7,578 nt of DNA from Oscillospiraceae bacterium (GTDB lineage: Bacteria > Bacillota > Clostridia > Oscillospirales > Acutalibacteraceae): contig DNXM01000136.1 in NCBI GenBank assembly GCA_003505905.1, positions 3,881 to 11,458 of the forward strand, read 5' to 3'. Shown here piece by piece: positions 1-6,399 of the stretch (within the stretch, counting starts at the first letter, position 1; each line of letters starts with the position of its first letter). The notes beneath the pieces are model-generated. The model ran no database searches, was not told the DNA's origin, and saw only the letters and a list, made by a program, of their open reading frames with translations. The position numbers were made by a program, and so were the translations under genes.

Positions 1-644
1 TGAAATGGATCCGGGTGCTGTATTGCTACCCGGAGCTGGTGAGCCAGGAGCTGCTGGACACCATCCAGGCCGAAGAAAAGCTTTGCAAATACCTGGATAT
101 CCCCATGCAGCATGTGGATGACGCAGTGCTTCGGGATATGCGCCGGAGAAGCCGGGAGCAGGAGATCATGACCATGATGGAGCGCATCCGGGCCCTGCCC
201 TGCGGCATGACCCTGCGCACCACCATGATCGTGGGCTTCCCGGGGGAAACGGAAGAGGCCTTCCAGAAGCTGAAATCCTTCATTCAGGAGCACCCCTTCG
301 ATAATTTGGGTGCCTTTACCTACTCTGCCGAGGAGGGCACGCCCGCCGCTGAATATCCCGACCAAATTCCCCAGGAAATCATGGATCGGCGCATGGACGA
401 GCTGATGCAGGTGCAGCAGGAGGTTTCCCGTCAGCGTCTGCGCCGCTGGGTGGGACAAAAGGTGGAGGTTCTGATTGAGGAGGCAAAAGGCCGCCGCTAT
501 ACGGGCCGCACCAGCTTCCAGGCCCCGGACATTGACGGCGAAACCCAGCTCATCGGCCCCAAGGGCATCCAGCCGGGCACCTTTGTCTGGGCCAATATCA
601 CCGATAACGACGCTTATGACCTGATTGGAGTGATTGAAGGATGA
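1..644 (+). CDS. rimO: RimO, ribosomal protein S12 methylthiotransferase, 3' part only (left copy)
   Basis: This is the C-terminal half of a radical-SAM methylthiotransferase that adds a methylthio group to the conserved Asp of ribosomal protein S12. The reading frame is open from the window edge (first full codon at base 3, KWIRVLYCYPE), so the GTG at 15 is internal, not a start. By alignment with the complete second RimO in this window it begins near residue 227 of about 441. The N-terminal MTTase domain and the CxxxCxxC cluster lie outside the window. Visible family motifs are LYCYPE, LRTTMIVGFPGE and YSAEEGTPAA, followed by a C-terminal TRAM domain (about the last 65 residues, with YTGRTSFQAPDID and a YDLIG ending). 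The TGA stop overlaps the pgsA start as ATGA. The TRAM region and the YDLIG end favour RimO over MiaB. It differs at many positions from the second copy and is not a recent duplicate of it. Confidence 0.93.
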   Translation, partial: KWIRVLYCYPELVSQELLDTIQAEEKLCKYLDIPMQHVDDAVLRDMRRRSREQEIMTMMERIRALPCGMTLRTTMIVGFPGETEEAFQKLKSFIQEHPFDNLGAFTYSAEEGTPAAEYPDQIPQEIMDRRMDELMQVQQEVSRQRLRRWVGQKVEVLIEEAKGRRYTGRTSFQAPDIDGETQLIGPKGIQPGTFVWANITDNDAYDLIGVIEG

Positions 645-1171
645 CCTTACCCAACAAATTGACCCTTTCCCGGGTGATCGCCGCCCCTGTCATCATGCTT
701 TTTGCTCAGTTATCCTTTTCGGGCCACGGTGCCATTGCCGGTATCCTCTTCATTGCCGCCTGCGTCACGGATGCGCTGGATGGCTATCTGTCCCGAAAAA
801 ACCACCAGGTTTCCAGCTTTGGCAAGATCATGGATCCCATTGCCGACAAGGTGCTGATTTTGGCGGCCCTTCTGCCCCTGATGGCGGTGGGCCGGGTGAG
901 CATCTGGATCGGTCTGATTCTGCTGGTCCGGGAATTCATCGTGGCAGCGGTAAGGATGCAGGTTTATATACGGGGCGGTGCCATCATTGCAGCCAGCCTT
1001 TGGGGCAAGCTGAAAACCGTCTTCCAGGATATTGCCTTCGCGCTGCTTTTGCTGAATATGCCGGCGCTGAGCGTGCTGGCGGATGTGATTTTGGCCGCAG
1101 CGGTGATTCTGACCGTGGTTTCCATGGCAGACTATTGCTGGAAGCACCGGGATATTTTTGCGGGGGTTTGA
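641..1171 (+). CDS. pgsA: CDP-diacylglycerol-glycerol-3-phosphate 3-phosphatidyltransferase (left copy)
   Basis: A membrane enzyme that joins CDP-diacylglycerol and glycerol-3-phosphate into phosphatidylglycerophosphate, the committed step to phosphatidylglycerol. The protein has 176 residues, normal for PgsA, with several hydrophobic segments (about 10-25, 30-45, 70-110 and 130-160). The CDP-alcohol phosphatidyltransferase signature is complete in its acidic residues: D44, D47, G48, R52, G61, D65 and D69. The usual Ala before R52 is Ser (S51). The start is fixed by the ATGA overlap with rimO and by the MTLPNKLTLSR N-terminus typical of PgsA; the GAAGG just upstream abuts the ATG, so translation is probably coupled to rimO. 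cinA follows after one base. The family includes other CDP-alcohol transferases, but the length, N-terminus and cinA-recA neighbours point to PgsA. Confidence 0.93.
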   Translation: MTLPNKLTLSRVIAAPVIMLFAQLSFSGHGAIAGILFIAACVTDALDGYLSRKNHQVSSFGKIMDPIADKVLILAALLPLMAVGRVSIWIGLILLVREFIVAAVRMQVYIRGGAIIAASLWGKLKTVFQDIAFALLLLNMPALSVLADVILAAAVILTVVSMADYCWKHRDIFAGV

Positions 1172-1172
1172 T

Positions 1173-2402
1173 ATGAGAGCAGAGGTTCTATCCGTCGGCA
1201 CAGAGCTTTTGATGGGCCAGATTGCCAATACCGACGCCCAGTTTCTTTCTCAGGAGCTCAATGAGCTGGGCATCGGGGTTTATTATCACACCGTGGTAGG
1301 CGATAATCCGGGGCGCCTGAAGGAGCAGCTGAGGCTCTCCCTTTCCCGTTCGGACATCGTCATCACCACCGGCGGCCTGGGGCCCACGGAGGATGATCTG
1401 ACCAAGGAGACCGTGGCGGAATATTTCGGCCTGGCCATGGTGCGCAGTGAAGTCGAAGTGCAGCGTTTGGCAGAATATTTTTCCGCACGGGGCAAGAACA
1501 TGACCCCCAACAACCTGAAGCAGGCCGATTTCCCGGAGGGCTCCGTCATTCTGCCCAATCCCAACGGCACCGCCCCTGGCTGCCTGGTGGAGCAGGAAGG
1601 CAGGATCATTGCCATTCTGCCCGGGCCACCCCGGGAGCTGCAGCCCATATTCACCGATTTCGTCAAGCCCATTCTGGCTCAGCGCAGCGGCCGAAGAATC
1701 GTCACCCGGATGCTGCACATCGTGGGCGTGGGTGAGTCCGAGGTGGAATACCGAATGCGTGACCTGATCCACAAACAAAGCAATCCTACCCTGGCAACTT
1801 ATCTCTCCGAGGGCGAGATCCAGCTGCGCATCACCGCCAGCTGTGACGAGAATGAGGATGCAGCGGCCCTGCTGAATCCCGTGGTAGAGATCGCCAGGGA
1901 GCGCTTCGGCAGCCATCTGATCTCCACGGAGGGCAAGAATCTGCCCCATACCGTGCTGAACCGCCTGCTAAAAGCCGGCAAGACTGTGGCGGCGGCAGAA
2001 TCCTGCACCGGCGGGCTTTTATCCAGCGCCTTTGTGGATCTTCCCGGCTCCTCGGAGGTTTTCCTGGCCGGCGCCGTGACCTATGCCAATAGCGCCAAGA
2101 TGAACATGCTGGGCGTGCCCAGAGAGATCCTGGAAAAGTACGGTGCCGTATCCGAGGAATGTGCCCGAGCCATGGCGGAAAATGTGCGCAAGGCGGCCGG
2201 AAGCGACTTTGGCCTTTCCACCACCGGCATCGCCGGCCCCGGCGGCGGCACGGCTGAAAAGCCCGTGGGCCTGGTCTATGTGGGCCTGGCCTGGGAGGGC
2301 GGCTGCCGGGTTCAGGAGCTGCATTTGAAGCGTGACCGCAGCGGCAACCGCCGGGTCACGGTGCAGAACGCCCTGATGCTGCTGCTGGAAGAAATCCGAT
2401 AA
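1173..2402 (+). CDS. cinA: CinA, competence/damage-inducible protein with NMN deamidase domain
   Basis: Two-domain CinA of 409 residues, usual for the family. The N-terminal molybdopterin-binding-like (COG1058) domain spans about residues 1-170, with VGTELLMGQ, TTGGLGPTEDDLT (65-77) and LPGPPRE (149-155). In characterised homologues this domain acts as an ADP-ribose pyrophosphatase. A middle linker domain runs to about 250. The C-terminal PncC-type domain (about 258-409) carries AESCTGG (275-281), GIAGPGGG (352-359) and KPVGLV (363-368), and in the family it deamidates nicotinamide mononucleotide for NAD recycling. The ATG at 1173 is chosen over an in-frame TTG at 1158: it gives the canonical MRAEVLSVGTELL start and has a G-run (1162-1166) 6 nt upstream. 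It lies one base after the pgsA stop and 75 nt before recA, an order common in Bacillota. Confidence 0.95.
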   Translation: MRAEVLSVGTELLMGQIANTDAQFLSQELNELGIGVYYHTVVGDNPGRLKEQLRLSLSRSDIVITTGGLGPTEDDLTKETVAEYFGLAMVRSEVEVQRLAEYFSARGKNMTPNNLKQADFPEGSVILPNPNGTAPGCLVEQEGRIIAILPGPPRELQPIFTDFVKPILAQRSGRRIVTRMLHIVGVGESEVEYRMRDLIHKQSNPTLATYLSEGEIQLRITASCDENEDAAALLNPVVEIARERFGSHLISTEGKNLPHTVLNRLLKAGKTVAAAESCTGGLLSSAFVDLPGSSEVFLAGAVTYANSAKMNMLGVPREILEKYGAVSEECARAMAENVRKAAGSDFGLSTTGIAGPGGGTAEKPVGLVYVGLAWEGGCRVQELHLKRDRSGNRRVTVQNALMLLLEEIR

Positions 2403-2408
2403 GGTTAC

Positions 2409-2422
2409 AGAACATTTGTTTG
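2409..2422 (+). promoter_or_regulatory. LexA (DinR-type) SOS box upstream of recA
   Basis: The palindrome AGAACATTTGTTTG matches the Gram-positive LexA/DinR consensus CGAACRNRYGTTYG except at the first base (A for C) and one R position in the spacer. Both half-sites, GAAC and GTTT, are intact with the correct 4-nt spacing. It overlaps the first three bases of the recA -35 hexamer (2420-2425), so bound LexA would block RNA polymerase. This predicts induction of recA by DNA damage. The call comes from motif match and position only. Confidence 0.8.
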
Positions 2423-2448
2423 ACAAGCCCAGGAAACTATGCTATACT
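2420..2448 (+). promoter_or_regulatory. Sigma-A-type recA promoter
   Basis: A perfect -35 TTGACA (2420-2425) is followed after exactly 17 bp by TATACT (2443-2448), one mismatch from the TATAAT consensus. A TGC precedes the -10, giving an extended -10 element. Transcription should begin near 2455, leaving a leader of about 23 nt. It separates recA transcription from the upstream rimO-pgsA-cinA operon; no terminator hairpin is seen between cinA and recA, so some read-through is possible. Confidence 0.85.
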
Positions 2449-2463
2449 GAATTTACTAAAATA

Positions 2464-2469
2464 AGGGAG
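2464..2469 (+). promoter_or_regulatory. recA ribosome binding site
   Basis: AGGGAG lies 8 nt before the recA ATG at 2478 in an A-rich context. It fixes the recA start together with the typical short N-terminal helix of RecA that follows. Confidence 0.75.
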
Positions 2470-2477
2470 AAGCAAAC

Positions 2478-3638
2478 ATGGCAAAGAATAATATGATCCC
2501 GGATAAGGTCGTGGATTCCGGCAGCGATAAGCAAAAGGCATTGGAGAATGCCCTGGCTCATATTGAGAAGCAGTTCGGCAAGGGCAGCATCATGAAGCTG
2601 GGCGAGAGCGCCGCTGGACAGGATATTCAGGTCATCTCCACCGGCTGCCTGAATATTGACCTGGCCTTGGGTGTGGGCGGTCTGCCCCGGGGCCGTATCA
2701 TTGAGATCTATGGGCCCGAAAGCTCCGGCAAAACCACCGTGGCCCTTCATGCCGTGGCCGAAAGCCAAAAGGCCGGCGGCACGGCTGCCTTTGTGGACGC
2801 CGAGCATGCGCTGGATCCCAATTACGCCAAAAAGCTGGGCGTGAATATTGATGAGCTTTATATTTCCCAGCCCGATACCGGCGAGCAGGCTCTGGAGATC
2901 GTAGACGCCCTGGTGCGCAGCTCCGCCATTGATATCGTGGTGGTGGATTCCGTGGCCGCCCTGACTCCCAAGCAGGAGATCGACGGCGAAATGGGCGATT
3001 CCCATGTGGGCTTGCAGGCCCGCATGATGGCTCAGGCGCTGCGCAAGCTCACCGGCGCCATCAGCAAATCCAATACTGTGGTTATCTTCATCAATCAGCT
3101 GCGTGAAAAGGTCGGTGTTCAGTATGGCAGTCCCGAAGTCACCACCGGCGGTCGTGCACTGAAATACTATTCCTCTGTGCGCATTGATGTGCGAAAAGTG
3201 GAGCAGTTAAAGGGCACGGGCGGCGAATTCATCGGTTCCCGTACCAAAGTAAAAATCGTCAAAAACAAGGTCGCTCCGCCCTTCAAGACGGCGGAATTCG
3301 ACATTATGTTCGGCAGAGGAATTGCCAAGGAAGGCGAGTTACTCGACATTGCCGTGCAGTACAACATTATCAACAAAAGCGGCGCATGGTTCTCCTACAA
3401 CGAGGAGCGTTTGGGTCAAGGGCGTGACAATGTGAAAGAGATGTTGCGCAACAATCCGACTCTGTTCGCCGAAATTGAAGAAAAAGTGCGCACCGAGCTG
3501 AGCAAGGCTCCACAGGTGGAAAAGAAAGGAAAGTCAACTGCGGCAGAAGTGCCGATTCCCGCACCGGTTGCCGCACCGACCGCATCAAAGACCAAAATCA
3601 AAGCCAATCTCGACATTGCAGTCAATGACGATGTATAA
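2478..3638 (+). CDS. recA: RecA recombinase (apparent hybrid of two sequence types)
   Basis: DNA strand-exchange ATPase that forms filaments on single-stranded DNA and triggers LexA self-cleavage. The 386-residue frame is intact. Residues 1-45 are the polymerisation helix region. The ATPase core has Walker [10 protein letters not shown] (79-87), catalytic Glu E109 in DAEHALD, Walker B VVVDS (154-158), loop L1 around [12 protein letters not shown], and [11 protein letters not shown] leading into loop L2. L2 reads [11 protein letters not shown] (215-225), where B. subtilis and E. coli have MFGNPETT. The C-terminal domain (from about 280) ends in a Lys/Ala/Pro-rich tail (about 345-386) of the variable kind. 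Composition changes inside the gene. Pro is CCC in 5 of 6 codons before base 3000 but CCG in 5 of 8 after 3270, and TTA Leu first appears at 3207. The protein is plausible end to end, but the gene may join two genomes (see the junction entry). The recX start follows 5 nt after the stop. Confidence 0.95.
   Translation: MAKNNMIPDKVVDSGSDKQKALENALAHIEKQFGKGSIMKLGESAAGQDIQVISTGCLNIDLALGVGGLPRGRIIEIYGPESSGKTTVALHAVAESQKAGGTAAFVDAEHALDPNYAKKLGVNIDELYISQPDTGEQALEIVDALVRSSAIDIVVVDSVAALTPKQEIDGEMGDSHVGLQARMMAQALRKLTGAISKSNTVVIFINQLREKVGVQYGSPEVTTGGRALKYYSSVRIDVRKVEQLKGTGGEFIGSRTKVKIVKNKVAPPFKTAEFDIMFGRGIAKEGELLDIAVQYNIINKSGAWFSYNEERLGQGRDNVKEMLRNNPTLFAEIEEKVRTELSKAPQVEKKGKSTAAEVPIPAPVAAPTASKTKIKANLDIAVNDDV
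3050..3210. other. Putative mosaic junction inside recA
   Basis: Up to about 3057 the sequence is GC-rich and dominated by CTG, GGC and CCC codons, like the genes to the left. From about 3190 onward it has CGA, TTA and more A/T-ending codons, like the genes to the right. The interval encodes one of the most conserved parts of RecA ([11 protein letters not shown] to L2), where different species share long near-identical DNA. The flanks each carry their own rimO and pgsA. The exact crossover cannot be placed by eye; the bounds are approximate. Assembly chimera and real recombination would look the same here. Confidence 0.6.
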
Positions 3639-3643
3639 GCGTT

Positions 3644-4264
3644 ATGGTTTTAACCACGCAAAACGGAAAAGCCGATAAAATCCACATCAGTGTTGACGGT
3701 GAATACAGGTTCACCGTTGACGCTGATTTCTGGTATATGAGCGGCTATTTAGACGGCGATGAAATTGATGAAGACGCTTTGCTTGATTTGGAGCGACGCA
3801 TTCGGGAAAGGCGATGCTTCAACCGTGCGCTGAACATTCTGTCACGACGGGAGCATAGCGAAAAAGAGCTGACCGACAAGCTCGTTCGAGCCGACGGTGC
3901 CGTTGCGGCGGCCGCCGCCGTGGAGCGAGTGAAACAGCTCGGCTACCTGGATGACGCACGATACGCCACGATGCTGGCAAGCGAATTAAGTCAGCGAAAG
4001 GGCATGAGCCAAAGAGGCATTTTTCACGAATTGCTGCGCCGCGGAGTTGATCGGGAAACGGCAGAAGAAGCCTTGGGCGAACAGACACTTGACGAATGTG
4101 ATAAAATTAAAATGTTATTGCAAGGCAAGTACCGCAACCGATTGTCGGACGAAAAAGGCAGACGGCAGGTATTCAATGCACTTTTGCGTTTGGGCTACAG
4201 CTATTCGCAGGTGCGCAGTGCCATGCAGGATTACGATTCCGAATATTCGCAGGAGGATGATTAA
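3644..4264 (+). CDS. recX: RecX, RecA regulatory protein
   Basis: An all-helical modulator that binds RecA filaments and usually limits their extension. The 206-residue length fits Bacillota RecX. An N-terminal beta-rich segment (1-45, with HISVDGEYRF) is followed by tandem three-helix RecX repeats. The first contains ALNILSRREHSEKELTDKL (62-80) and GYLDDARYA (100-108). The second covers about 110-145 (GIFHELLRRGV). The third covers about 150-195 (ALLRLGYSYSQV). The ATG is 5 nt after the recA stop with no clear Shine-Dalgarno sequence, so translation is probably coupled to recA, which keeps RecX below RecA levels. A short alanine run (A86, A88-A92) lies in the linker between repeats. Its stop directly abuts the next rimO start, making a recA-recX-rimO-pgsA operon. 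Confidence 0.93.
   Translation: MVLTTQNGKADKIHISVDGEYRFTVDADFWYMSGYLDGDEIDEDALLDLERRIRERRCFNRALNILSRREHSEKELTDKLVRADGAVAAAAAVERVKQLGYLDDARYATMLASELSQRKGMSQRGIFHELLRRGVDRETAEEALGEQTLDECDKIKMLLQGKYRNRLSDEKGRRQVFNALLRLGYSYSQVRSAMQDYDSEYSQEDD
4251..4256 (+). promoter_or_regulatory. Ribosome binding site of the second rimO
   Basis: A perfect AGGAGG sits inside the last recX codons, 8 nt before the rimO ATG at 4265. It fixes the rimO start, which follows the recX TAA without a gap. Confidence 0.8.
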
Positions 4265-5590
4265 ATGAAAACAGTCGGTTTTATTTCTCTGGGCTGTCCC
4301 AAAAATCAAATTGACGGCGAGTGCCTTTTGGCACAGCTCGACGCCGCCGGCTACACGGTCGCCGACCCCTATGACGGCGTGGATGTTGTGATTATCAACA
4401 CCTGCGGTTTTATTGAGGACGCAAAAAAGGAAGCCATTGAAAATATTTTGGACATGGTTCAGCTCAAAGAGGACGGCACAATCGGCAAAATCGTTGTGAC
4501 AGGCTGTTTGGCCGAACGGTATCAGAACGAAATTTGCAAAGAAATTCCCGAGGTTGATGCCGTTATCGGCATCGGTGCCAACAAAGATATTGCAGCCGTT
4601 TGCGACCGTATGCTTGCAGGGGAAACCGTTGCGGAATTCCCGCCTAAGGAGGAGCTGCCGCTCAACGGCGAGCGTGTGCTGACGACACCTGAATATTACG
4701 CCTATCTGAAAATTGCCGAGGGCTGCAACAACTGTTGTACCTACTGCGCCATTCCGCAAATTCGGGGTCGGTTCCGCAGCCGTGAAATGGACGATATTTA
4801 CGAAGAAGCCGTTCAGCTCGCCGAAAAAGGCGTGAAGGAGCTGATTCTTGTTGCACAAGACACCACACTTTACGGCAAGGACCTGTACGGCAAGTTTGCC
4901 TTGCCCGAATTGCTCCAAAAGCTTTGCACCATTGACGGCATTCATTGGATTCGTATGCTCTACTGCTACCCGGACGAATTCACGGACGAACTGATTGATG
5001 TTATGGCAAGCGAAGAAAAGGTGCTTCATTATGTGGATTTGCCGTTACAGCACGCAAGCAATAAAATTTTGAAGCGCATGAATCGCCGCTGTACCGCCGA
5101 GCAGGCAACCGAATTGATTCAAAAGCTGCGTGAACGCATCCCCGATATTGTCCTTCGCACGACCTTTATCACGGGCTTCCCCGGTGAGGGAGAAGAAGAA
5201 TTTGAAGAGCTTGCCGTATTTGTCAACGAAACGGAATTCGACTGCCTCGGCTGCTTCGCCTATTCGGCAGAGGAAGGCACACCTGCGGCAGCTTTTGAAG
5301 ACCGGTTGGACGAACGCACCAAAAACGACCGCAAAGAGATTATCATGAACGACCAATACAGCATTGTGTTGGAAAAGCACGAGGCGCTCATCGGTCAAAC
5401 CTTTGAGGTGCTTGTGGAAAGCTATGACGAATATTCCGACAGCTATGTCGGACGCACCTACCGAGATGCACCCGACATTGACTCTGTCATCAAATTCACC
5501 GCTCACGCAGATTTGAACGAAGGCGATTTCTGTATGGTAAAGGTGTTCGGAGTGGACGAATATGATTTAATCGGCGAGGCAGAAGAATGA
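4265..5590 (+). CDS. rimO: RimO, ribosomal protein S12 methylthiotransferase (complete, right copy)
   Basis: Radical-SAM enzyme that methylthiolates the conserved Asp of ribosomal protein S12 using two iron-sulfur clusters. All 441 residues are present. The N-terminal MTTase domain (1 to about 125) has the auxiliary-cluster cysteines C11 (SLGCPKN), C47 (NTCGFI) and C81 (TGCLAE). The radical-SAM domain (about 145-370) has C154-x3-C158-x2-C161 in AEGCNNCCTYC, with an extra cysteine at 157 where many homologues have Arg. LYCYPDE, LRTTFITGFPGEGEEEF and YSAEEGTPAA follow. A C-terminal TRAM domain (about 375-441) ends in YDLIG. Start chosen from AGGAGG at 8 nt and the MKTVGFISLGCPKN N-terminus. The last bases overlap pgsA as ATGA, the same arrangement as the left rimO-pgsA pair, but the two proteins are substantially diverged. 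Confidence 0.97.
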   Translation: MKTVGFISLGCPKNQIDGECLLAQLDAAGYTVADPYDGVDVVIINTCGFIEDAKKEAIENILDMVQLKEDGTIGKIVVTGCLAERYQNEICKEIPEVDAVIGIGANKDIAAVCDRMLAGETVAEFPPKEELPLNGERVLTTPEYYAYLKIAEGCNNCCTYCAIPQIRGRFRSREMDDIYEEAVQLAEKGVKELILVAQDTTLYGKDLYGKFALPELLQKLCTIDGIHWIRMLYCYPDEFTDELIDVMASEEKVLHYVDLPLQHASNKILKRMNRRCTAEQATELIQKLRERIPDIVLRTTFITGFPGEGEEEFEELAVFVNETEFDCLGCFAYSAEEGTPAAAFEDRLDERTKNDRKEIIMNDQYSIVLEKHEALIGQTFEVLVESYDEYSDSYVGRTYRDAPDIDSVIKFTAHADLNEGDFCMVKVFGVDEYDLIGEAEE

Positions 5591-6147
5591 ACACACCAAA
5601 TAAGTTAACCCTTGCGAGGGTCGTTATGACTCCGTTTTTTCTTGGTTTTCTGCTTTGCGATCTTCCCCACCATTGGCTGATTGCAACGGCGATTTTCCTT
5701 TTGGCATCGGTAACCGATGCCATCGACGGTAAGCTGGCACGCAAAAACAACCAAGTGACCACCTTCGGGCAGTTACTTGACCCGTTAGCGGACAAAATGC
5801 TGACAACCGCCGCTTTGCTCGCCTTCATCCATTTGGATTTGTGCGGTGTTTGGCCGGTTTTTCTCATTTTGACCCGTGAATTCGCCGTGACCTCCATGCG
5901 GTTGATTGCCGCCGCACAGGGCGTTGTGATTCCCGCAAACATTTTCGGCAAAATCAAAACCGCCACCCAAATGGTCTTCACCGGCATGATTCTGTTTTGG
6001 GGCGAGCTGGTAGAAACATTCGGTTTCTTAAAGCTGAATTTTGCACAGGTGAGCAACGGCATGATTTGGATAACCGCCGTCTTGGCAGTCGTATCCGGCG
6101 GTATTTATATCTGCAAAGCCAAAAAAGTGATTGACTTCACGATGTAA
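5587..6147 (+). CDS. pgsA: CDP-diacylglycerol-glycerol-3-phosphate 3-phosphatidyltransferase (right copy)
   Basis: Membrane phosphatidylglycerophosphate synthase of 186 residues. It carries the full CDP-alcohol phosphatidyltransferase motif D44-x2-D47-G48-x2-A51-R52-x8-G61-x3-D65-x3-D69 (TDAIDGKLARK to LDPLADK). Hydrophobic segments at about 10-25, 30-45, 75-110, 125-145 and 155-175 fit a polytopic membrane protein. GAGG (5576-5579) lies 7 nt before the ATG, which overlaps the rimO stop as ATGA. The N-terminus MNTPNKLTLARV parallels the left copy (MTLPNKLTLSRV), but the membrane segments differ widely. The 3' end of the gene holds the -35 box of the downstream T-box promoter. No terminator is seen after it. 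Confidence 0.95.
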   Translation: MNTPNKLTLARVVMTPFFLGFLLCDLPHHWLIATAIFLLASVTDAIDGKLARKNNQVTTFGQLLDPLADKMLTTAALLAFIHLDLCGVWPVFLILTREFAVTSMRLIAAAQGVVIPANIFGKIKTATQMVFTGMILFWGELVETFGFLKLNFAQVSNGMIWITAVLAVVSGGIYICKAKKVIDFTM

Positions 6148-6159
6148 ATTGCATATAAT
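6131..6159 (+). promoter_or_regulatory. Sigma-A-type promoter for the cysE-cysS T-box transcript
   Basis: TTGACT (6131-6136) and a perfect TATAAT (6154-6159) are separated by 17 bp. The -35 lies in the last codons of pgsA and the -10 just after its stop. The start point should be near 6166-6168, directly before the T-box stem I, which supports the call. Confidence 0.85.
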
Positions 6160-6339
6160 GGACTTGTATAGCAAATGCGAGGATCGGGAGAAGTAACGCT
6201 CACCGCCGACTCACAGAGAGGCGCACAAAGGCTGAAAGTGCGCTGTTTCGAGCGAGCGTGAATGCACCCGTGAGCACAGGGGCGGAAAGATTAGTATGCT
6301 CCTGCGGGTCGTTCCGTTAATGACGAAATGAGTATAATT

Positions 6340-6369
6340 CGGAGTGGAACCGCGAAACTTTCGCCTCCG
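6340..6369 (+). promoter_or_regulatory. T-box antiterminator element
   Basis: Helix A1 is CGGAG (6340-6344) with CTCCG (6365-6369). The 7-nt bulge UGGAACC (6345-6351) binds the tRNA NCCA end. Helix A2 is GCGA (6352-6355) with TCGC (6361-6364), closed by loop AACTT. This is the canonical antiterminator layout. Its CTCCG strand is also the 5' base of the terminator stem, so the two folds exclude each other. Confidence 0.92.
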
Positions 6370-6396
6370 TCACCTATCGGGTGGCGGAGTTTTTTT
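6365..6396 (+). terminator. T-box intrinsic terminator
   Basis: CTCCGTCACC (6365-6374) pairs with GGTGGCGGAG (6380-6389) over 10 bp including one G-U, with loop TATCG, followed directly by seven T residues (6390-6396). It should stop transcription before cysE when tRNA-Cys is charged. Confidence 0.93.
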
Positions 6397-6399
6397 ATT

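Larger units (their letters stand above)
6166..6396 (+). promoter_or_regulatory. T-box riboswitch, tRNA-Cys specific
   Basis: A T-box leader senses uncharged tRNA and lets transcription continue into amino-acid genes. Stem I starts around 6175 with GGATCGGGAGAAGTAA (6181-6196), the conserved purine-rich 5' side of the specifier loop. CGCTC (6197-6201) pairs with GAGCG (6254-6258). AGAGAG (6215-6220) and an apical hairpin GCGCAC/GTGCGC (6221-6226 with 6238-6243, loop AAAGGCTGAAA) follow. On the 3' side, GTGAA-TGC-ACC gives specifier codon UGC (Cys) at 6263-6265. The T-box sequence is TGGAACCGCG (6345-6354). Its UGGA would pair with a tRNA acceptor end UCCA, that is discriminator U73, which is the base in bacterial tRNA-Cys. 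Specifier, discriminator and the downstream cysE-cysS agree. The same leader position before cysE-cysS is known in B. subtilis. Confidence 0.95.

Noticed and set aside
1158..1172. TTG at 1158 as the cinA start
   Set aside because: It lies inside pgsA and adds five residues before the canonical MRAEVLSVGTELL; ATG 1173 has a better-placed G-rich ribosome site.
634..1176. Plus-strand open frame overlapping pgsA in another frame
   Set aside because: Its product is rich in Gly, Cys and Arg without domains; the PgsA frame contains the full catalytic motif.
1188..1949. Open frame of 253 codons on the minus strand opposite cinA
   Set aside because: It shadows a well-supported CinA and its His/Gly/Gln-rich product resembles no family.
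2403..2477. Terminator between cinA and recA
   Set aside because: No stem followed by a U-run is visible; the inverted symmetry here is explained by the LexA box.
3900..3925. GC-rich alanine-codon run in recX as a repeat or recombination site
   Set aside because: Only a few imperfect GCG/GCC codons in a protein linker; no wider repeat structure is seen.
4115..5029. Long open frame (304 codons) on the minus strand opposite rimO and the end of recX
   Set aside because: The plus strand encodes a complete RimO with all catalytic cysteines. The antisense frame has no recognisable domain or ribosome binding site and arises from codon bias in the real gene.
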